Part shown: piece after piece, positions 21,701 to 35,410 of the stretch
Position numbering within the stretch: position 1 is the first letter of the stretch
Layout of the letters: each line of letters starts with the position of its first letter
Source: Tanypteryx hageni
Lineage: Eukaryota; Arthropoda; Insecta; Odonata; Petaluridae
Direction: 5' to 3'
Length of the DNA stretch: 64,000 bases
NCBI GenBank assembly: GCA_028673005.1
Contig: CM054117.1
Coordinates: forward strand, 32,336,561 to 32,400,560
Made by a program: the position numbers and the translations under genes
The notes under the pieces: model-generated
Told to the model about the DNA's origin: nothing
Seen by the model: only the letters and a program-made list of their open reading frames with translations
Database searches by the model: none

Positions 21701-24510
21701 ATCCAGGCAACGTCTGTTGAGGTTCTGTTTTTTGTGAACCATGACATAAAACAAAAATATGTTTTCCTTTGTTCTTCAACAATCGGTCATGTAGGAGTAA
21801 AGAATAAAGCGATCGTTTAATGTCTCCCTCGAAAACTATTTTTTGTAAAACATACACTGGAATTTTTATTAACTTTTACAATCAGAGAAAAATCATATTT
21901 GATTTAATGATAATTATGGGCGTCCATAAAACGAACTAGCTACGAGATGTTCTGGCTAATCGCAGTAATTACTTACGAGTGTATTTTCAAGTTAACAGAA
22001 AACGTTTTTAATTGCAAATTGCTTAGGTCAAGAGTATCCTTCTGATGCCTCCACAAAAAATGTGTACCCTTAACTGTAGTTGATTGCAAGTTGACAGATA
22101 TTTTGCTTGATTTCATTGCAAAAATTCGAGTAGTTCAAAAAACCTTATAAAATTATCCAGCACTACTATCTTGGTGCTGACGATGGCCATATAAGGAGTT
22201 CTCGCGCATTATTTCTTAAAGTTATTAAAAGAACGCGAGTGTTTAATAAAAAGTAAATTCAGATTTCCATCAAACGTAAAGGAGTTTTTCAAATTTATGT
22301 CATCCATTATAATTTTTAAAGGATTCATTATCACTCTTTTTAACCAGAAGATAGTGATCTCCGATCATGAATTTTATTGGCGGCTAAAATACGCAGACTC
22401 AGGAAAGGCCTATTTTTTAAGCTTCACTTTAAAAATAATAAATATTAGTTAAAACCACGGTATTTAGGCTTGTTTGTCAGTAACATCAATGATTATTTGG
22501 TGTAGAAGGGCCTGGAGAGGTTCAAAAATGTATGAAAACCCGTTCGCGTACTTTTCAGAATTGTATAAATTATAAATATATTTGCCATGACTTCACATAC
22601 CGTTTACGTCCTCGGAGTCAATCATTGTACCAAAATAAAACTCCGTTAGACTCTTTTGTGACGGTACTACAACCGATACCCCGATTATTTTTGTTCATCG
22701 AGTTTAACACGCTCGTCCTTTTCACTCAATCGTAACGCCATAACTCACGCACTGACGCCTCGCGATTTTTTTTGAAAGGCGTGAAAATAAAATACTCGCT
22801 TAAAAGATTACTTCGAGTGTTTCACGGTGTTTTGAGCGCCTCGGGCACCTAGTCGGCAGCATCTATTCCCGGTAATGAGCATGGTATTTAGGATGGCAGG
22901 GCTACAAAAGGGTGAGGCATGGAGGCATCTTTGGAGGATTTCGTCACGTCTTATCCGTCGGTGAGCGCATGCGCCGTTCGTGAGTGAGGTAATGTGACGC
23001 GTACAAGGCAATAATGCGACAACAGGCATGTAGCTATTCGCGGTTACGCATTACACCCGATGGAACTCGAAGATATTTGGCTTGCTGAATACAAATCGAC
23101 GCGGGGAGAGGAGAAATAGATAACCGTCTAAATTTAAAAAAATACGGTAAATAGTTATCCGCCAGAGGGGTATATTTAAGGTCCTAGTCCGACAAAATAA
23201 TTCACAATGGAATTTAGATTTTTCCGGCTATTCTTTTATACCTACATTTGTCGACATTGTTAAGTGTAGTTTCCACACTTATGCCTCGCACATTTGATTA
23301 CTTTTCCCGTCACTTTGTCTATTCTGAGAGAATCACCTTGCGGCGTCCATTCTGTGTGATTAAATATTTCGCAATGGGGTACTTCACCGAGTCTGTCTAC
23401 GTTGGCATTTCCTATTTCCTATAAAACGGGGAGGATTATTTTTAAAATGCAAGATTAGCCAACAGTATGCTCTCCAATTAACGCTTCCCGTTATTTCACG
23501 CATGAGCTGACTATTGTCAATTTCATGCGACAGCGATTGAGTCTTCTGCAAAAATTGTGAATCACGAAAATTTTTTACCTCAGCCGATGAGTAACTTCAG
23601 GATCTTCAATTAGCTTCGTGAGAAACAAAAGATATTATTCTAAAAATACTTTTTCGAAATTTATATTTATAAGGATAGGTTAGAGCGAACAGTTATATTA
23701 ATTATAAATTGATTGTATTGGTTTGCGAGACTTTCAACCTGTACATGCACGGTGTAAAAACTATGGTAGATGGGGAAGGGGGGTGCAATGTGAAATAGAA
23801 CAAATCGCGCACAATTTCATGAACTTTGTACTTTTTCCGCGAATTGGAAATGGTAGTTGGTAGTTAGTTCCACTTCTTCGGTGGATTATTTTATGGTAGA
23901 TGCTGTTATAATATTTATCTCCAATAACGGATAATCATCGACTGATATACATGGCATGTCTTAACCTTTGCCTATAAAATTGGATTCACTAGAGAATTAC
24001 CGAGTTCGACTTAAGACAGAAAATAAATTCCAAAATTAGCACTTAAGTATTGAATATACCTAATACAAGTACTTAATATTATAATTTTGTGCCTATCCTG
24101 ATATTTATATGTATTATCAGAGTAGATTGTCAAAAGGTAAATCTTTATACCAAAATGTATTTGTTGCAAAACTGAGCATATAAGGAACTAAGCAATGTCG
24201 TTTATAAGATACTGAGTTTATAACATCCCTTATCGCGAAAATGGTCGAGAGGGATGATTTTAAACCCCTTGAGTTTTCGCATCTCCATCGCAACACGCTA
24301 CGTTACATAACTCGAAAGCAGGCAGGGAGAGTAGGCATTTAAAAGTTAAAAGTGCAGACTAATGCGATGAAATAACAGCGTAGGGAGTGCGGTTTCCCTC
24401 CGAGATCTTTATCGCCGAAAAAGGTGACGGCGACGAAAACTTTCTCGCCCACGCCGCCATCACTTCAAAGAGAAGTCAAAAAGACGCTCGAACCCCGCAT
24501 CCCCTCAAGG
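18702..24510. other. Long unassigned stretch
   Basis: No gene, transposon end or RNA gene that I can support. Visible patches are a C-rich pyrimidine block at 19252-19345, a short GA run at 19965-19982, purine-rich DNA near 20610-20670, and a CRE-like palindrome TGACGTCA at 20441-20448. Open frames in the 19150-19490 block exist on both strands and follow from its composition. Confidence 0.5.
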
Positions 24511-24521
24511 TAAATAAATAA

Positions 24522-24602
<81 letters not shown>
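24511..24602. repeat. (AAAT)n followed by (TA)n microsatellite
   Basis: Several AAAT units lead directly into about 38 TA dinucleotides. This is low-complexity DNA; the adjacent 'YIYIYI' reading frames are artefacts. Confidence 0.95.
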
Positions 24603-24606
<4 letters not shown>

Positions 24607-24759
24607 ATCCTAGAAAACGATGAAGTTGTCCCATCTTGAAATTTATAAGGCGGCTTGACATTGAAGTTCCTGTAGGGTTCGCACAAAACGTGCATATTTT
24701 TTCAATGTCAGGGACAAGACTCGTGGATTGTGTGTGTGTGTGCGAGAGATATGGCGGAG

Positions 24760-24935
24760 AGGGGAGTGGGAGAGCTTGTGGGGACGGGGGAGGGAGGGGT
24801 GCGTGCGGGGACGGAGGGAGGGGGGAGGGGTGCGTGCGGGATAAAAAAGAGTGTGCTAGTGAGCCGTGGGAGAGAAGGGAGACACTTCCATTGTCCTTGG
24901 TGAAAGCGAGAGAGAGAGAGAGAGTGGAAGGGGAC
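24760..24935. repeat. G-rich purine tract with a short tandem unit and GA run
   Basis: A unit of about 30 bp containing GGGGTGCGTGCGGG occurs twice. Four or more runs of at least three G lie close together (24781-24835), so G-quadruplex formation on the plus strand is plausible. A (GA)n run follows at 24909-24925. Confidence 0.7.
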
Positions 24936-27265
24936 GATATCAATGAATTCCTGTGATGTCCCCCTCTTGTATCTCTCTCTCATACCTCGTCCCCTCTAGC
25001 CGCCGGACGCCGGAAATGAAGCGACCTTGCCCGTCGCTTCCCGGAAAAGTGAAAGGACCCCTGCATAACGAAGATAATACGCGATCAGGTCCAATAGGAA
25101 CCAAGGTTGCATCGCTCGCACGCAAGGGGATAAGTAAATGCTTTGGCGAAGAGGACCTTATGGGAGGTGGAGATGGGTGTCGGGAAGAAAAATATGGAGA
25201 GAGGAGGGGGTGGGGTGGAAGGGATTTATAAAGGGGAAGAGGGGGTGAGGACCTTTTTATCCCTTTGCCAGAAAAATCTTCATCCACATTCCCGAGATGG
25301 CTCTTCTCCGGAATCGCTATTTTTTTGCAAGGATAGGGGGGAGTTATTTCTTTCGAACCTTTTGTGTTCACCACCTGGGTTTTCCGAAAGGGAAGTGGCG
25401 TGTTTTTTTTCGCCTATCGCTAGGCGTAGATAAAGCTTCGCATCTTTCCATCGAGTTTTTTTTCTTGCCGTAGGGGTTAGGAGGAAAGGTGCTCCAAAAG
25501 TGACCTTTATGTATGCGTGTTTTTTTTCTCGCTTCGTTAATGGGAATCGCTGAGATGGCGTCAGGATCTTTTATTTACAAAAATTAATTCAGTTTTTCCT
25601 TGCGATGGTTTTACGCGTGACAAACAGTTACAGGGAAGAGATGTTTTGACTCACATTTTGTCCCTAAGACTGATGACTCATTAAATTATTGCTGATTGAG
25701 ACAGTTTTTCGATATTTTATGCTAAAATCAGCTGTTCATTGCTATATTTTATTCTGAAATTTGGTGCATAAAAGTACAGTTACAGATTTTTATACCAAAC
25801 CAGTCAATACTGCATATTGCCACCATTATTACATTACTGTCATGTATTCTCCTCCATGATGAAATGTTTATTCTAGCAGGATTAAGCGTACTTTTACACT
25901 TAGTTTCAAATACCTCAAATATTTCATTGTTTTTATTTTATGAATGAGATTAATTTACATTCATAACGCCTTAATCGACCAATACTTTATTGGTGACTTT
26001 CTTAACAAAGCAAAATGTTATCGACGATATTTTTATTTCGAGAAAATATTAACTCTCACTGCTGTTAATAAAAATATTATAAATGACTGATTCGTGCACG
26101 TTTTCTCATAGTATGTATGAAGTCACTTCTATCACGGTTGATATAGCATGTTCGGCTACTATATAAAATGAAGTCGAAATCCGATCACTTGGCATTAAAT
26201 CCTTGCGTTTGTCACCACATGTCGCCAGAAATACACAACACTGATATATGATAGCTAGATGCATCGCACATGCCGCCCAAATAAAACGATCAATTCATCA
26301 AGCACGATTGCCGACATAACGGAAATCTATTTTCAAGGAACTGTTAAATCGAGCGAGACGTTTGCATCATTTCGAAAAACTCCAATCCTCTCCCCGCCCT
26401 CGAATGGTTTTCAATCGGACCTCGACTCGAATGGAAGACAATAAAAATAAAACTGCATATCCCGTTCAATCACGTAAGCTATGCTGCCGATGTTGTTTTT
26501 TTTTTGGAAGCTTAGACCCAGTTATAGCGGTGAGTCAACACGGCAGTAGCTAAAGCGAAAGCTTTTTCATTTTATACGCGCAATGATGCAACATGATTTA
26601 CATCCCTCAGTCTCACGAGCACACAAAAGCTTGCAATTTTTTCTATCCTTCTTCCTCCCTCTCTCTTTCTCTCCAGTTGCTACTTTATAATTTACTGGAA
26701 AATGCATATCCTGACGGTTGGATAGGAAGAAGGGAAGGGGCGGCTTCAACAATGGAACGGAACGAGCTCGGAAACAATATGTGCAAGTTCCCGCGTTTAC
26801 TACTTGTAACGCCGCGAGATTACTGTGCGGTTTTTCTGACTCGCGGCGCTGGTTCGAATCTCAGTATTTGCAAATAGCGTTCGTTTAATGAAAAGGTAAT
26901 TCTTCAAAGAGAAGGACAAACTGCATTTCGGCGTTGCATACGACGTTCCTTTTATTCAGCATGTGAAAAAGGGATTCCTTGGAGATTGGGAAAGAGCAAG
27001 ATGTTAGTTGTATCAGACGAAGATATTTTAAACTCATTTAGTTAGTTATGAGCTTATGAGTTAAACGCAACGCCCACTGTTAATAGAGCACTTAATTCGT
27101 TTTGTGCGTAAATGATTTATTTTACTTTCATTAAAACTTCTCCATAAGTCCGTAATAGACCAACTCAAAAATACGTATAATATATTTACGATCATTGACA
27201 TTTTCAGAAAATCCACTATCGTCATTAATTTTCCCATGGTTTAAGTCGTATTATATTTTTTAACC
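24936..27265. other. Unassigned DNA
   Basis: 24940-25440 is GC-richer, with frames open on both strands and no recognisable product. 25560-26250 is AT-rich and featureless. An isolated box-B-like GGTTCGAATCTC at 26850 has no box A upstream. Confidence 0.5.
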
Positions 27266-27590
27266 TGAGGTATACGGAGAGATAAACGATCAGGATGGCC
27301 ATCGTTCTCCATAGAATCGCCTAAAGGCTATTTCGTGTGGCGCAAAGAATGGCAGTTTGAAATTAACCGCAATAAATGCCCCGTTATAAATTTCTGGAAA
27401 GGCAATGCCAAAGCAAAGGTTTTCTCATATAAAGTCGTTCGAATGGTCATGCCATTAACCGAATCGGTTATGTATCTACGAATATCCATTTTTTTCATCA
27501 TCTATCCTGCGATTCGCATATTCGTCGGGTAGTCGGTGCGACAAATAATAAATTGGCCTCCATAGGAAGAGTTGAGTGAGAAACGTGTTA
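27266..27590 (+). pseudogene. Diverged LINE RT fragment, copy 3
   Basis: The reading follows the region downstream of the RT catalytic box. A VYGEINDQDGH block corresponds to VIYREISNPEDH in copy 1. Then come KAIS, WRKEWQFEINRNKCPVINFW against WCKEWQLEINHKKSCVINFW, ESVMYLRISI against DSIKYLGVTI, and NNKLASIGRV against NKNLAFIGRI. A frameshift lies near 27325 and there is a TAG inside the first part. Copies 1 and 2 are much closer to each other than to this one, so it is an older or sister-family insertion. Both ends are truncated. Confidence 0.75.
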
Positions 27591-29419
27591 TTTTTATATG
27601 GAATGATAGAGCCTACAGCTTCGACTTGACTTAGAAAAGTCCCTAGAGGACTAAACATGCAGATAAAAATTTGTTTAGTTGAACAGGTTTTATAGAAAAT
27701 ATATTTTACGTCCACCTGTATCGGAAGATACACTGTGATAACTGCGTGAGATCGATTCTAGGATACAGCAATATCGAGGGTCGTTTTTCATAGGAAGACC
27801 ATGCTAAATCATGCAAGGTTGTATTTCATCCCCTATCACCCACCTGTCAGGTGAATTTCATGGTATGACGTAGTTCGTGGTATTACGTACACGTAGAATG
27901 AAGGAGTACAGCTTTAAAATCTAGGATATGCTAGTAATCATTTGCTTGATACGATTCACATTTCTTCGATCCAAGAACTGTTCCGTTACGTGCTTAATAA
28001 GCTACGGTGATTTTCATTGCTGGATGAAAAAACACCGGTTATTACCAAGCTATCGTGATTAACGCCGAGCGACTCATCGAGCGTAAAACCCGGTGTGGAA
28101 AAATATGAAAGAATTCCCCTCCGTATAATAATATGTTTCCTTCCTCAATGTTTACGATTGTCATGCTATCTCTTTCTCTCTCGCTTTCCAGCTCACTCGA
28201 ATTGACCATTCATCCCGCCGATATTTCCTCTTCTTCCACTGGCCTTTTATCAGTCGGACAAATTGAAAGTGGTGAGATGGGAAAAACAGAGAGAACCAAC
28301 GATTGTGGTTTTCCATTGTCGATAGGGACGAGGCAGAAGCGTTTTTTTTCTGGATCGTATTGAAGAGCTGACGTCATCGAGTAGTAGTTTTAATTGATAG
28401 ACGATCCATTGAAAATTGCATCACGGTTTAGAGAAACGAAAGTTTTCAAATCATAGTTTTCTCTCGCCATAAAAAGAATAACTATCAGCGGCCTTCTCGA
28501 TGTTCCTTCTTTATTAATGGAAATGATCGCGCGAAAAAAATCATGCCCGTCAGCGATAAATTTATTTCCCGAATGGGTATCCTCAAAAGTCATTTGTCTG
28601 AGGCGCCATTTTGCGGAACTGATCCGAAAGGTGAGAAGGAAAATTTCGCTGTGGGAAAATACAAATCAATTTTAAATATGCCCGTAGGAGACGAATTATT
28701 TTATGATAAACACCTTAAGCATTAAAGTCAAGTAATCTTTGAGCAAATGTCTATTCTAATTTTTTGTATCACTTGGGTCTGTTCTCGCGCCCAACGTCTT
28801 CTCTGGATTGAATACGTATTATAATATCGTAACATAAGCATTGATACATATTAAAATGTAAGGTACATATAAATCTCTCTTGCGGAAGCGGGTCTATAAA
28901 TATTTATCCAGTTATTGGTACGCTAACGAGCGAGTGAATAAATTTCCATGCACCGACAGATTTTTATTAATAGAGCTATTTCTTTTATTGTAATCGTGAT
29001 CAAAATGTTTCCTTCTGGTAGCGAAGAGATCTACAAAAATCCGAAATCCATTCGCAACGTAACGTTCAAGCCCACATTACGCAAAAACCTGCGGTAATAA
29101 TAGCTCATTTCTAGCATTATTACCTTTTCAGAGGAATGATTAATTTTTCAAAATAAAAACAAATAGCTATTTAATGATCCAGTTTCGCGTTATAAAACGC
29201 AGCGAATAAAAAAACGTAACGACGGTGAAAAAAGGAATGCTACAACAAGCCATTCCCCTTTCGCTCGCAACGCCTTCTGACACTTTGTCTCGCCGCACCG
29301 CCTCCTCCAAGCCGCAGAGCGAGACATTCCGGGCGACTCAGCATTCCACGGACTCCATATAGGCTTGCACCGGCTTCCAAAGCTTAGCATACGAGGCATA
29401 CCTGTCTCTCGAAAAGATG
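27591..29419. other. Unassigned DNA
   Basis: No gene recognised. A perfect CRE-type palindrome TGACGTCA lies at 28369-28376. Frames at 28133-28725 match nothing known. Confidence 0.5.
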
Positions 29420-29975
29420 CACTTTCATCGACGCATCCCATTCCCTCGACCCCTTCTTTTATAGAGAGATACCACGCCGCCCCATCCAAAGGGACTCGAC
29501 TTCCTCCCCGCATCATTCCCATCATGCCTTCCTCCATCCCCAAAGCACTTCCAAGCCATCCCACACCTCCGGACGGTTCTTATTCTCCCCCTTCCTCGCA
29601 GACTCCATCGGTATAACCAAGGACGCCACCAACCCACCCCGTCCCTCTCTCACCCTCTCTCACCCTCCCTACCCTTTTTTTATCCCCACCCATCTTACCC
29701 TCCCTCACCCTTAAATGCCGACCTCAACCCCTCCCTTCTCCCCGTCCATTCAACCTTCCCTGCCCGTCACAGGTGCGTCTCGAGTGTTTCATTTTTTTTG
29801 TTATTTTGCGTTCTGGCTCCCCCCTTCAAGCCTTTCATTCTTTCAGCTCCTCCCTCGAACCCACCCCTTCACATAACCCTCCCCTCATTCTCTCCCCCCC
29901 CCCTGCTATACCTCTCACCTTTCTCTCTCTATTACTCTCTCTCCGCCCCAATCCCCAGCGGAGTGGCATTCAACA
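29420..29975. repeat. CT/C-rich tract
   Basis: The plus strand is dominated by C and T, with imperfect CCCTCTCTCAC-type repeats around 29640-29760. Frames on both strands reflect the bias. Confidence 0.7.
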
Positions 29976-30863
29976 TTCTTTTCCTAAGTAGATGCCTTCA
30001 TGCGCGACCCGACAATCATTTTAGCAGCACGCTCCCAGCCGTCTGGTTTTCTCTTTAAGTTGGGATGTCGTGTTTGTATCAAAATAACCATTATGCGGTC
30101 GTTTCTTCGAGTGTTTTGTGCGTGCTCGCGTGTTCTGTGTTTGGATTATTGAGTGAAAATTAAAACATCTTCATTCTGCGGGCTGTCTCGAGTTCTCGAA
30201 AATTGTTGGTTATGGGATTGAGGATGATTTGAAAGGAAAGACGCGTACGAAATTATTTTTCTTTAGAGGAAACTGTTTGTCTGAAAAATTTTGTACGTTA
30301 TAATTATTAACATAATTAATATGTGAAATGCGTCCGTCACTGTCTTCGATGAAAGGTTGCCTTACAGGTTGTGTTTTCAGGGGTGACTTATGGAAGAATG
30401 AACCGTAATGGAAAAGTGGCGGTCACTCGTATATTAGCATATTCACCCCAAGGCAAATATCGTTAATATTCGCGTCTTACAATTGTAGCATTTTATATTA
30501 TCGCTTATTTTACGAAATGAATCAACGCCTTAAAAATAAAAAATAAAACAGTAAATGCAGCCAAGATATTAACACTTTCGTGCTAGTTTTCTTTACACAG
30601 ATGAAAACAAATTTGTCATTTATTGTACCACATGATTTATTAATTAAATTAAATAAGTAAAAACTAATTCTTTCCAACTCGTTATTCTGAATCACATTGA
30701 AAATTAAGTAGACGTTATACTCTTGAATTTTCGTTAGTATCTAAAAAAATTGGCAGTCATTAGAAAATATCTACAACTTAATTACCTCCTCTGGTATAGT
30801 AATCAAAAGGTCAAATGGCATGTACTAGTTAGAATTTTTAAAATTATATTAAACTTTTGCTAA
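29976..30863. other. Unassigned AT-rich DNA
   Basis: Nothing recognisable beyond simple A/T-rich sequence. Confidence 0.5.
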
Positions 30864-30933
30864 TTTCCACAGAATATACGTCAAACACGACCGGTTTCGG
30901 TGAGTAATCACCATCATCAGGTGATTACTCACC
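30864..30933. repeat. Hairpin motif related to the 44.1-kb fold-back
   Basis: A perfect 14-bp inverted pair (30899-30912 against 30920-30933, arm GGTGAGTAATCACC) encloses the loop ATCATCA. Upstream, TTTCCACA and AACACGACCGGTTTC match one arm of the fold-back at 44102-44225, and the loop-side CATCATCAGGTG is also shared. The stem sequence itself differs between the two loci. This copy has the conserved flank on one side only. Confidence 0.75.
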
Positions 30934-33900
30934 TACTATCTAGTATTGTTCATGACATTTCTTTATGGAATTCCACGAAGTCTCGGCCTTGTCCATTAAA
31001 TTTATACAAAAGATAATTATAGATATCATATTATTAAAATCACATTGCTTAACCATGTCTTTTAATTAGCTATCGAAGGTTTAGGAAATCAGATGGACAT
31101 TTAGATTGGAAAGTAGCCGCCATCGGAGGAAATTCTGTTCTTTTTTTTTAGAAAATCTTCCATCGATGAATCATCACCCCGAAGTGCGCGTCTGTTTTCC
31201 CCAACAATTTTATGGCTATCGGAGGGATATAGATTGTCAAGGTGGAGTAGAACAAAGACAAGCACATGCTGCATAACAGCGGACGCGTTTTAGGATCTAG
31301 AACTATATGGAGTATCACGAAGTCCTGTTATTATTCTTTCTCTCTCTCTCTAAGCAGGCAGTCAATCATCGGAATTCTCCGCCGTGGCGAGAAACCTGTT
31401 AATAAAGAAAATAAGCGCCTCGGACATTTATTCGTCGAGCGTTTCTCTATCTCACTCTCTACTTTGCATCATCATACCCAAGTATTTTCTTCCCAAAGCA
31501 TTCGTCGGAACAAATTTTTTCCCATTGTTATCCCCTCTTCAATGAACCTTTTCATCCATTCCAACTACAAAACGAGAATACGAGTCAGACTGAATTCCAC
31601 TCCATCTAGTCGTTTGTCCTTCCCGAAAAAATGACATCATTATTTACCTTGATGACTTGTTTGATTCCCATATCTGGTAGGGCACCACGGGGATTGTTAA
31701 TAAAATGAGACCGTATAAAAAAAAAAATACGTAAGAACCTGGTCCATCTTCCTTTTCCTCTCTCTCTCTCTAAATAAAACCCTTTGCCATATAAGCCTAT
31801 CAGATCCGACCGATTCTCTTACTCACCCTCCCTGCTCACCGTTCCTGTTTGTTTTTTTATATTCTTCTCAACCACCTCGCAAACCGACGGACATCTTATC
31901 CTCCGGCGTACCATCCGCCGCCTTTATATGGCCTCGCATGAGATGGGGCGAATAAGGGAGAGTTGAAGCGTTATGGGAGAGAGAGAGAGAGAAAGGGGTG
32001 TGGGAGGGGAAGAAGGGCATCCGTGTTAAAAGGGAGGAGCGTTGGGAAGGGTTTAAGTCCAAAGGAAAAGGGTCAAAGTTCAGTCGAGGAGAGCTCTTGG
32101 CTCTGACCGTGGTTTACACCCACGTTCCGAGCGGACCACCTGTACGTTGGCGAAGGCAGGGCAGGCGGCTCGACTCCTTCTTTGCTTTTGCTACACATTG
32201 CGATGGAAGACGGAGGGTGTCTCCCTTCTTTTGTTTCTAAGAGGAGATTACCGATCCCTCTTGGAGAGAGCACCGTGCCGCTAGAGGCCAGGTGGCGAGG
32301 TTTTCCTTCTGCTGCAGTGGCCGTGACCGAGGGGCATTGGGGGCGTTCATGACATCACCAACAATGGATACTTAGCGGAGTCAGGAGGAAATGTCAATGT
32401 TATGTGTAGTTGATATCTCCGATTGCTTTGACGTCATTTTCGAGCGCGTCGTCCCGAGAAACAAACGCCGTAACGATGTGGAATCAAAACAATTTCTGCT
32501 TGTTGAATGTTGACATTACATCGTTCCCTATACTGGTCTGATTCGTAGAAATAGGTTGGAAAAATAAAATATTTTCTTTTTTAAAATTATTTCCCGAGGT
32601 TGATCTGTTATTCTTTTCCACACTAAGTCAAATTGTGATATCGAATAGACATTCTTTAACATTATCTTTGCCGACAGATTGAAAGTTTGAGGTTCTATTT
32701 GTGCAGTTGGTAACTTCAAGTCTGAATTATCGTGCTTATTGGCGAAACCTTAGAATCCCATCAGATCTGTTATTTGGATATTTTTATAAGTGTTGCTACC
32801 TCTTGTTTTAAGGTTCCAGACGTCGTAAAATGTTTCTTAGTTACAAATCCTACTCCAAATATCAGTATTGTTCGCAAAAGATCTTCTTAAAGTGTAAGTT
32901 TAAACATATATACATTTATGTTCCAGAGATGGAGGTTTTTGTTACCTAATGATGCTACTGTTATATTTTCCAGAGCATCGTAAATTTTCTCGGTCAACTT
33001 CAATATTTTATATGCAGTTATCTCATATATTTAGTTCAATTAACCATCACTATAGCCCTGATGACAAGCTACTGCCTGTAATTATTTAAGCTGATATTTT
33101 ATTTATATTTTTGACATTACCCACCTATATAATTATAATATAAAAACATAAATGCATTCTACGCATTTTTCTTGTGATCTACTGTAGGGTTAATGCTCCC
33201 TTGAATTCATTTTAAACTCTTATGAAATATCGACTTTCTCACGCGGGTCTAATTATTTTTTTTTTCAGAAATGACATTTAATTTAATTACTTGTAACAAA
33301 AATAGTCGTTCTTTTGTTTTTTCATGGAGATGATAATTTGTTCCCTTCGATCGATCCACGCAAGCGTTCGATAGAAGCATCCTTCGCGATAAACCAAACT
33401 ATATACGTACTCGTCGGACGGGACCGATGCCGTCCTTCGCGACGGAAATCGGGTTTTGTGAAGCTGTCCGGTCGAGGCTGTATTGCTTCGACGCGGAAAA
33501 GGAACGTTGACGATCGAATCCACTTAGGTCCTTACGATATTTACCGTCTGTCAGCTAAAAATGTATCTTTTTATCGATTTCGAGTTCCTTTACTGCGCGT
33601 CGGATATTATCTTCGCAACAAGAGGCAATGAAAATTACTTGGCGTCGCCGCACGGTTCAAACCGTAAAATACGCCCAATCCACCGTCAGGGTGGAGCGGC
33701 GTTTAAAAAAAAATATCCCTGCGTTTGAGTGCAGTAACTCAGGAAACTGGTCTCGTAACCGACGTCTACATCGGAATACAATATGATATTTTCCAGGAGA
33801 TGATAAATAAGATACAGATAGCAGTTAGTAATCGATCCCTTCAAATTGGAAAGAAGGATTAAGCCGAGTGGTTTATGTTCACAATTTTTGTTAATATTTG

Positions 33901-35406
33901 AAAGAAAGGACGGAAATCGCGGGTGGAACAATAAAAACAAGCAGCATACCGAAATATAATCGGCCAGGAAAAGATGTGCTGTCACAGCTAACAATTTGCA
34001 AGCATATATTTACTAAGTTAAAAGTTTTGTATGTAAGACAGTTTTTTGCTAAGTACTTCTCTCGTATTAAAGCAAAGGGTGCTACAGCAATACCGTGTTC
34101 GCCAGAAAAATTATTCATCTTGGATTTAATTGATGAGTTTTTGCTTAATTAATTCCGCCATTTGCGGAAAGAAGACCCTGCCTCAAATTAATCACTCAAA
34201 AGCGTCAAAACTTAACCACAAGATAAACAACGGGACAAATACTTCATTTCGGTAATAAATTATCTTATTATTTCCGTTTGAATGTGATGCTTATCCTCTT
34301 TTTTTCAGCATCAGTAAACAACGTAAATAATTCATGACATCCCAAAAAAATAGGACATTCAGATTTGAAAAACTTTTTTAAAAAAATCACCCACGCGACA
34401 AACGTACGGTTGTAATTCGTGAACTTAAGGCGCCGATGTGGGCGAACCTGACAGCGCAATAATTAAATGCTCATTGTCCAACCGCGTAAGGCTTTTGGGA
34501 GATAAATCAAACATTGCCCCGCGCATACGGAAAAAACAGCATTCGCCTTGTTGGATGAGACGGTTGCGATTCCGATTTCCAGATACAAGGAAAGATACAT
34601 TGATCCGTGCGAAAATAAATATAAATAAAAGTTGACGCGATTTTCTCATTCCTCTGCCAACACGCCTACAAAATACGCTAGCGCGGTCTCACATCCGGAT
34701 AAATAATCGTTTCGGTTCCAAAGAGGCAGTACGCGGAGAGCCATGTAAATTATTATTGTAGTCCGCCGCTTAATGTCCTGCTTCTCTGCTTTTTTAAAAA
34801 ATCTTCGAGAAAATCAGAGACTCCGGTGAGTTCGTTATTTGTGCACTTATGATTTACGGCAACTTAGACCGTTAGGAGAGGATTTAAAAAAAAAAACACT
34901 TTCCCTTGACCAGAGGTAGCGTATGAATTAATTAAGCGGAGGAAGAAAAATAAAAAATTTTCACTCCCCTGAGATTTCGACCTCACAACGTGGCGTGAGT
35001 CACGGAAGCTGACCATAAAAGATGGACTTGAATTTATATGCCTTCAAGGAATGAAAAATTGCCCATGTCCTTTTATTCTTCGCACTAGCATATGTTGTTG
35101 CTAAAGCATATATAATATTTAAAAAATAATTCACGGTGTCGAAATTTATGAATGGTTAAATCAACGGAATGAACTCTAAAATTCTTTAATATTATTAGCA
35201 AACACTGACTGCAGTTTCAGTGCAATGCGAGTCTTTAAAGCATAATGGTTTGCCGATGGAGATAACTGTAATCGTTTCAGTTACCATTGCCCCAGGCAAC
35301 GCTAAATGTCATAGTATCACTCAAGCTAAAGACGGAATGATGTAATGTTGTAAAAGATTTCATCTTTACAATGACAGAATCAAAATGATTTTACATAATA
35401 CAACAT
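30934..35406. other. Unassigned DNA
   Basis: No gene recognised. 31960-32340 is GC-richer with a (GA)n run near 31977-31992 and unrecognised frames on both strands. A perfect TGACGTCA lies at 32429-32436. The plus-strand frame 33314-33631 (105 codons, basic) and 33686-34152 on both strands match nothing known. 34900-35400 is AT-rich. Confidence 0.5.
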
Positions 35407-35410
35407 CTAA

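Noticed and set aside
24465..24943. Frames with runs of Tyr-Ile
   Set aside because: Direct translation of (TA)n; the same applies at 44437-44794.
26830..26870. Box-B-like GGTTCGAATCTC
   Set aside because: No box A or D arm in the preceding 70 bases.
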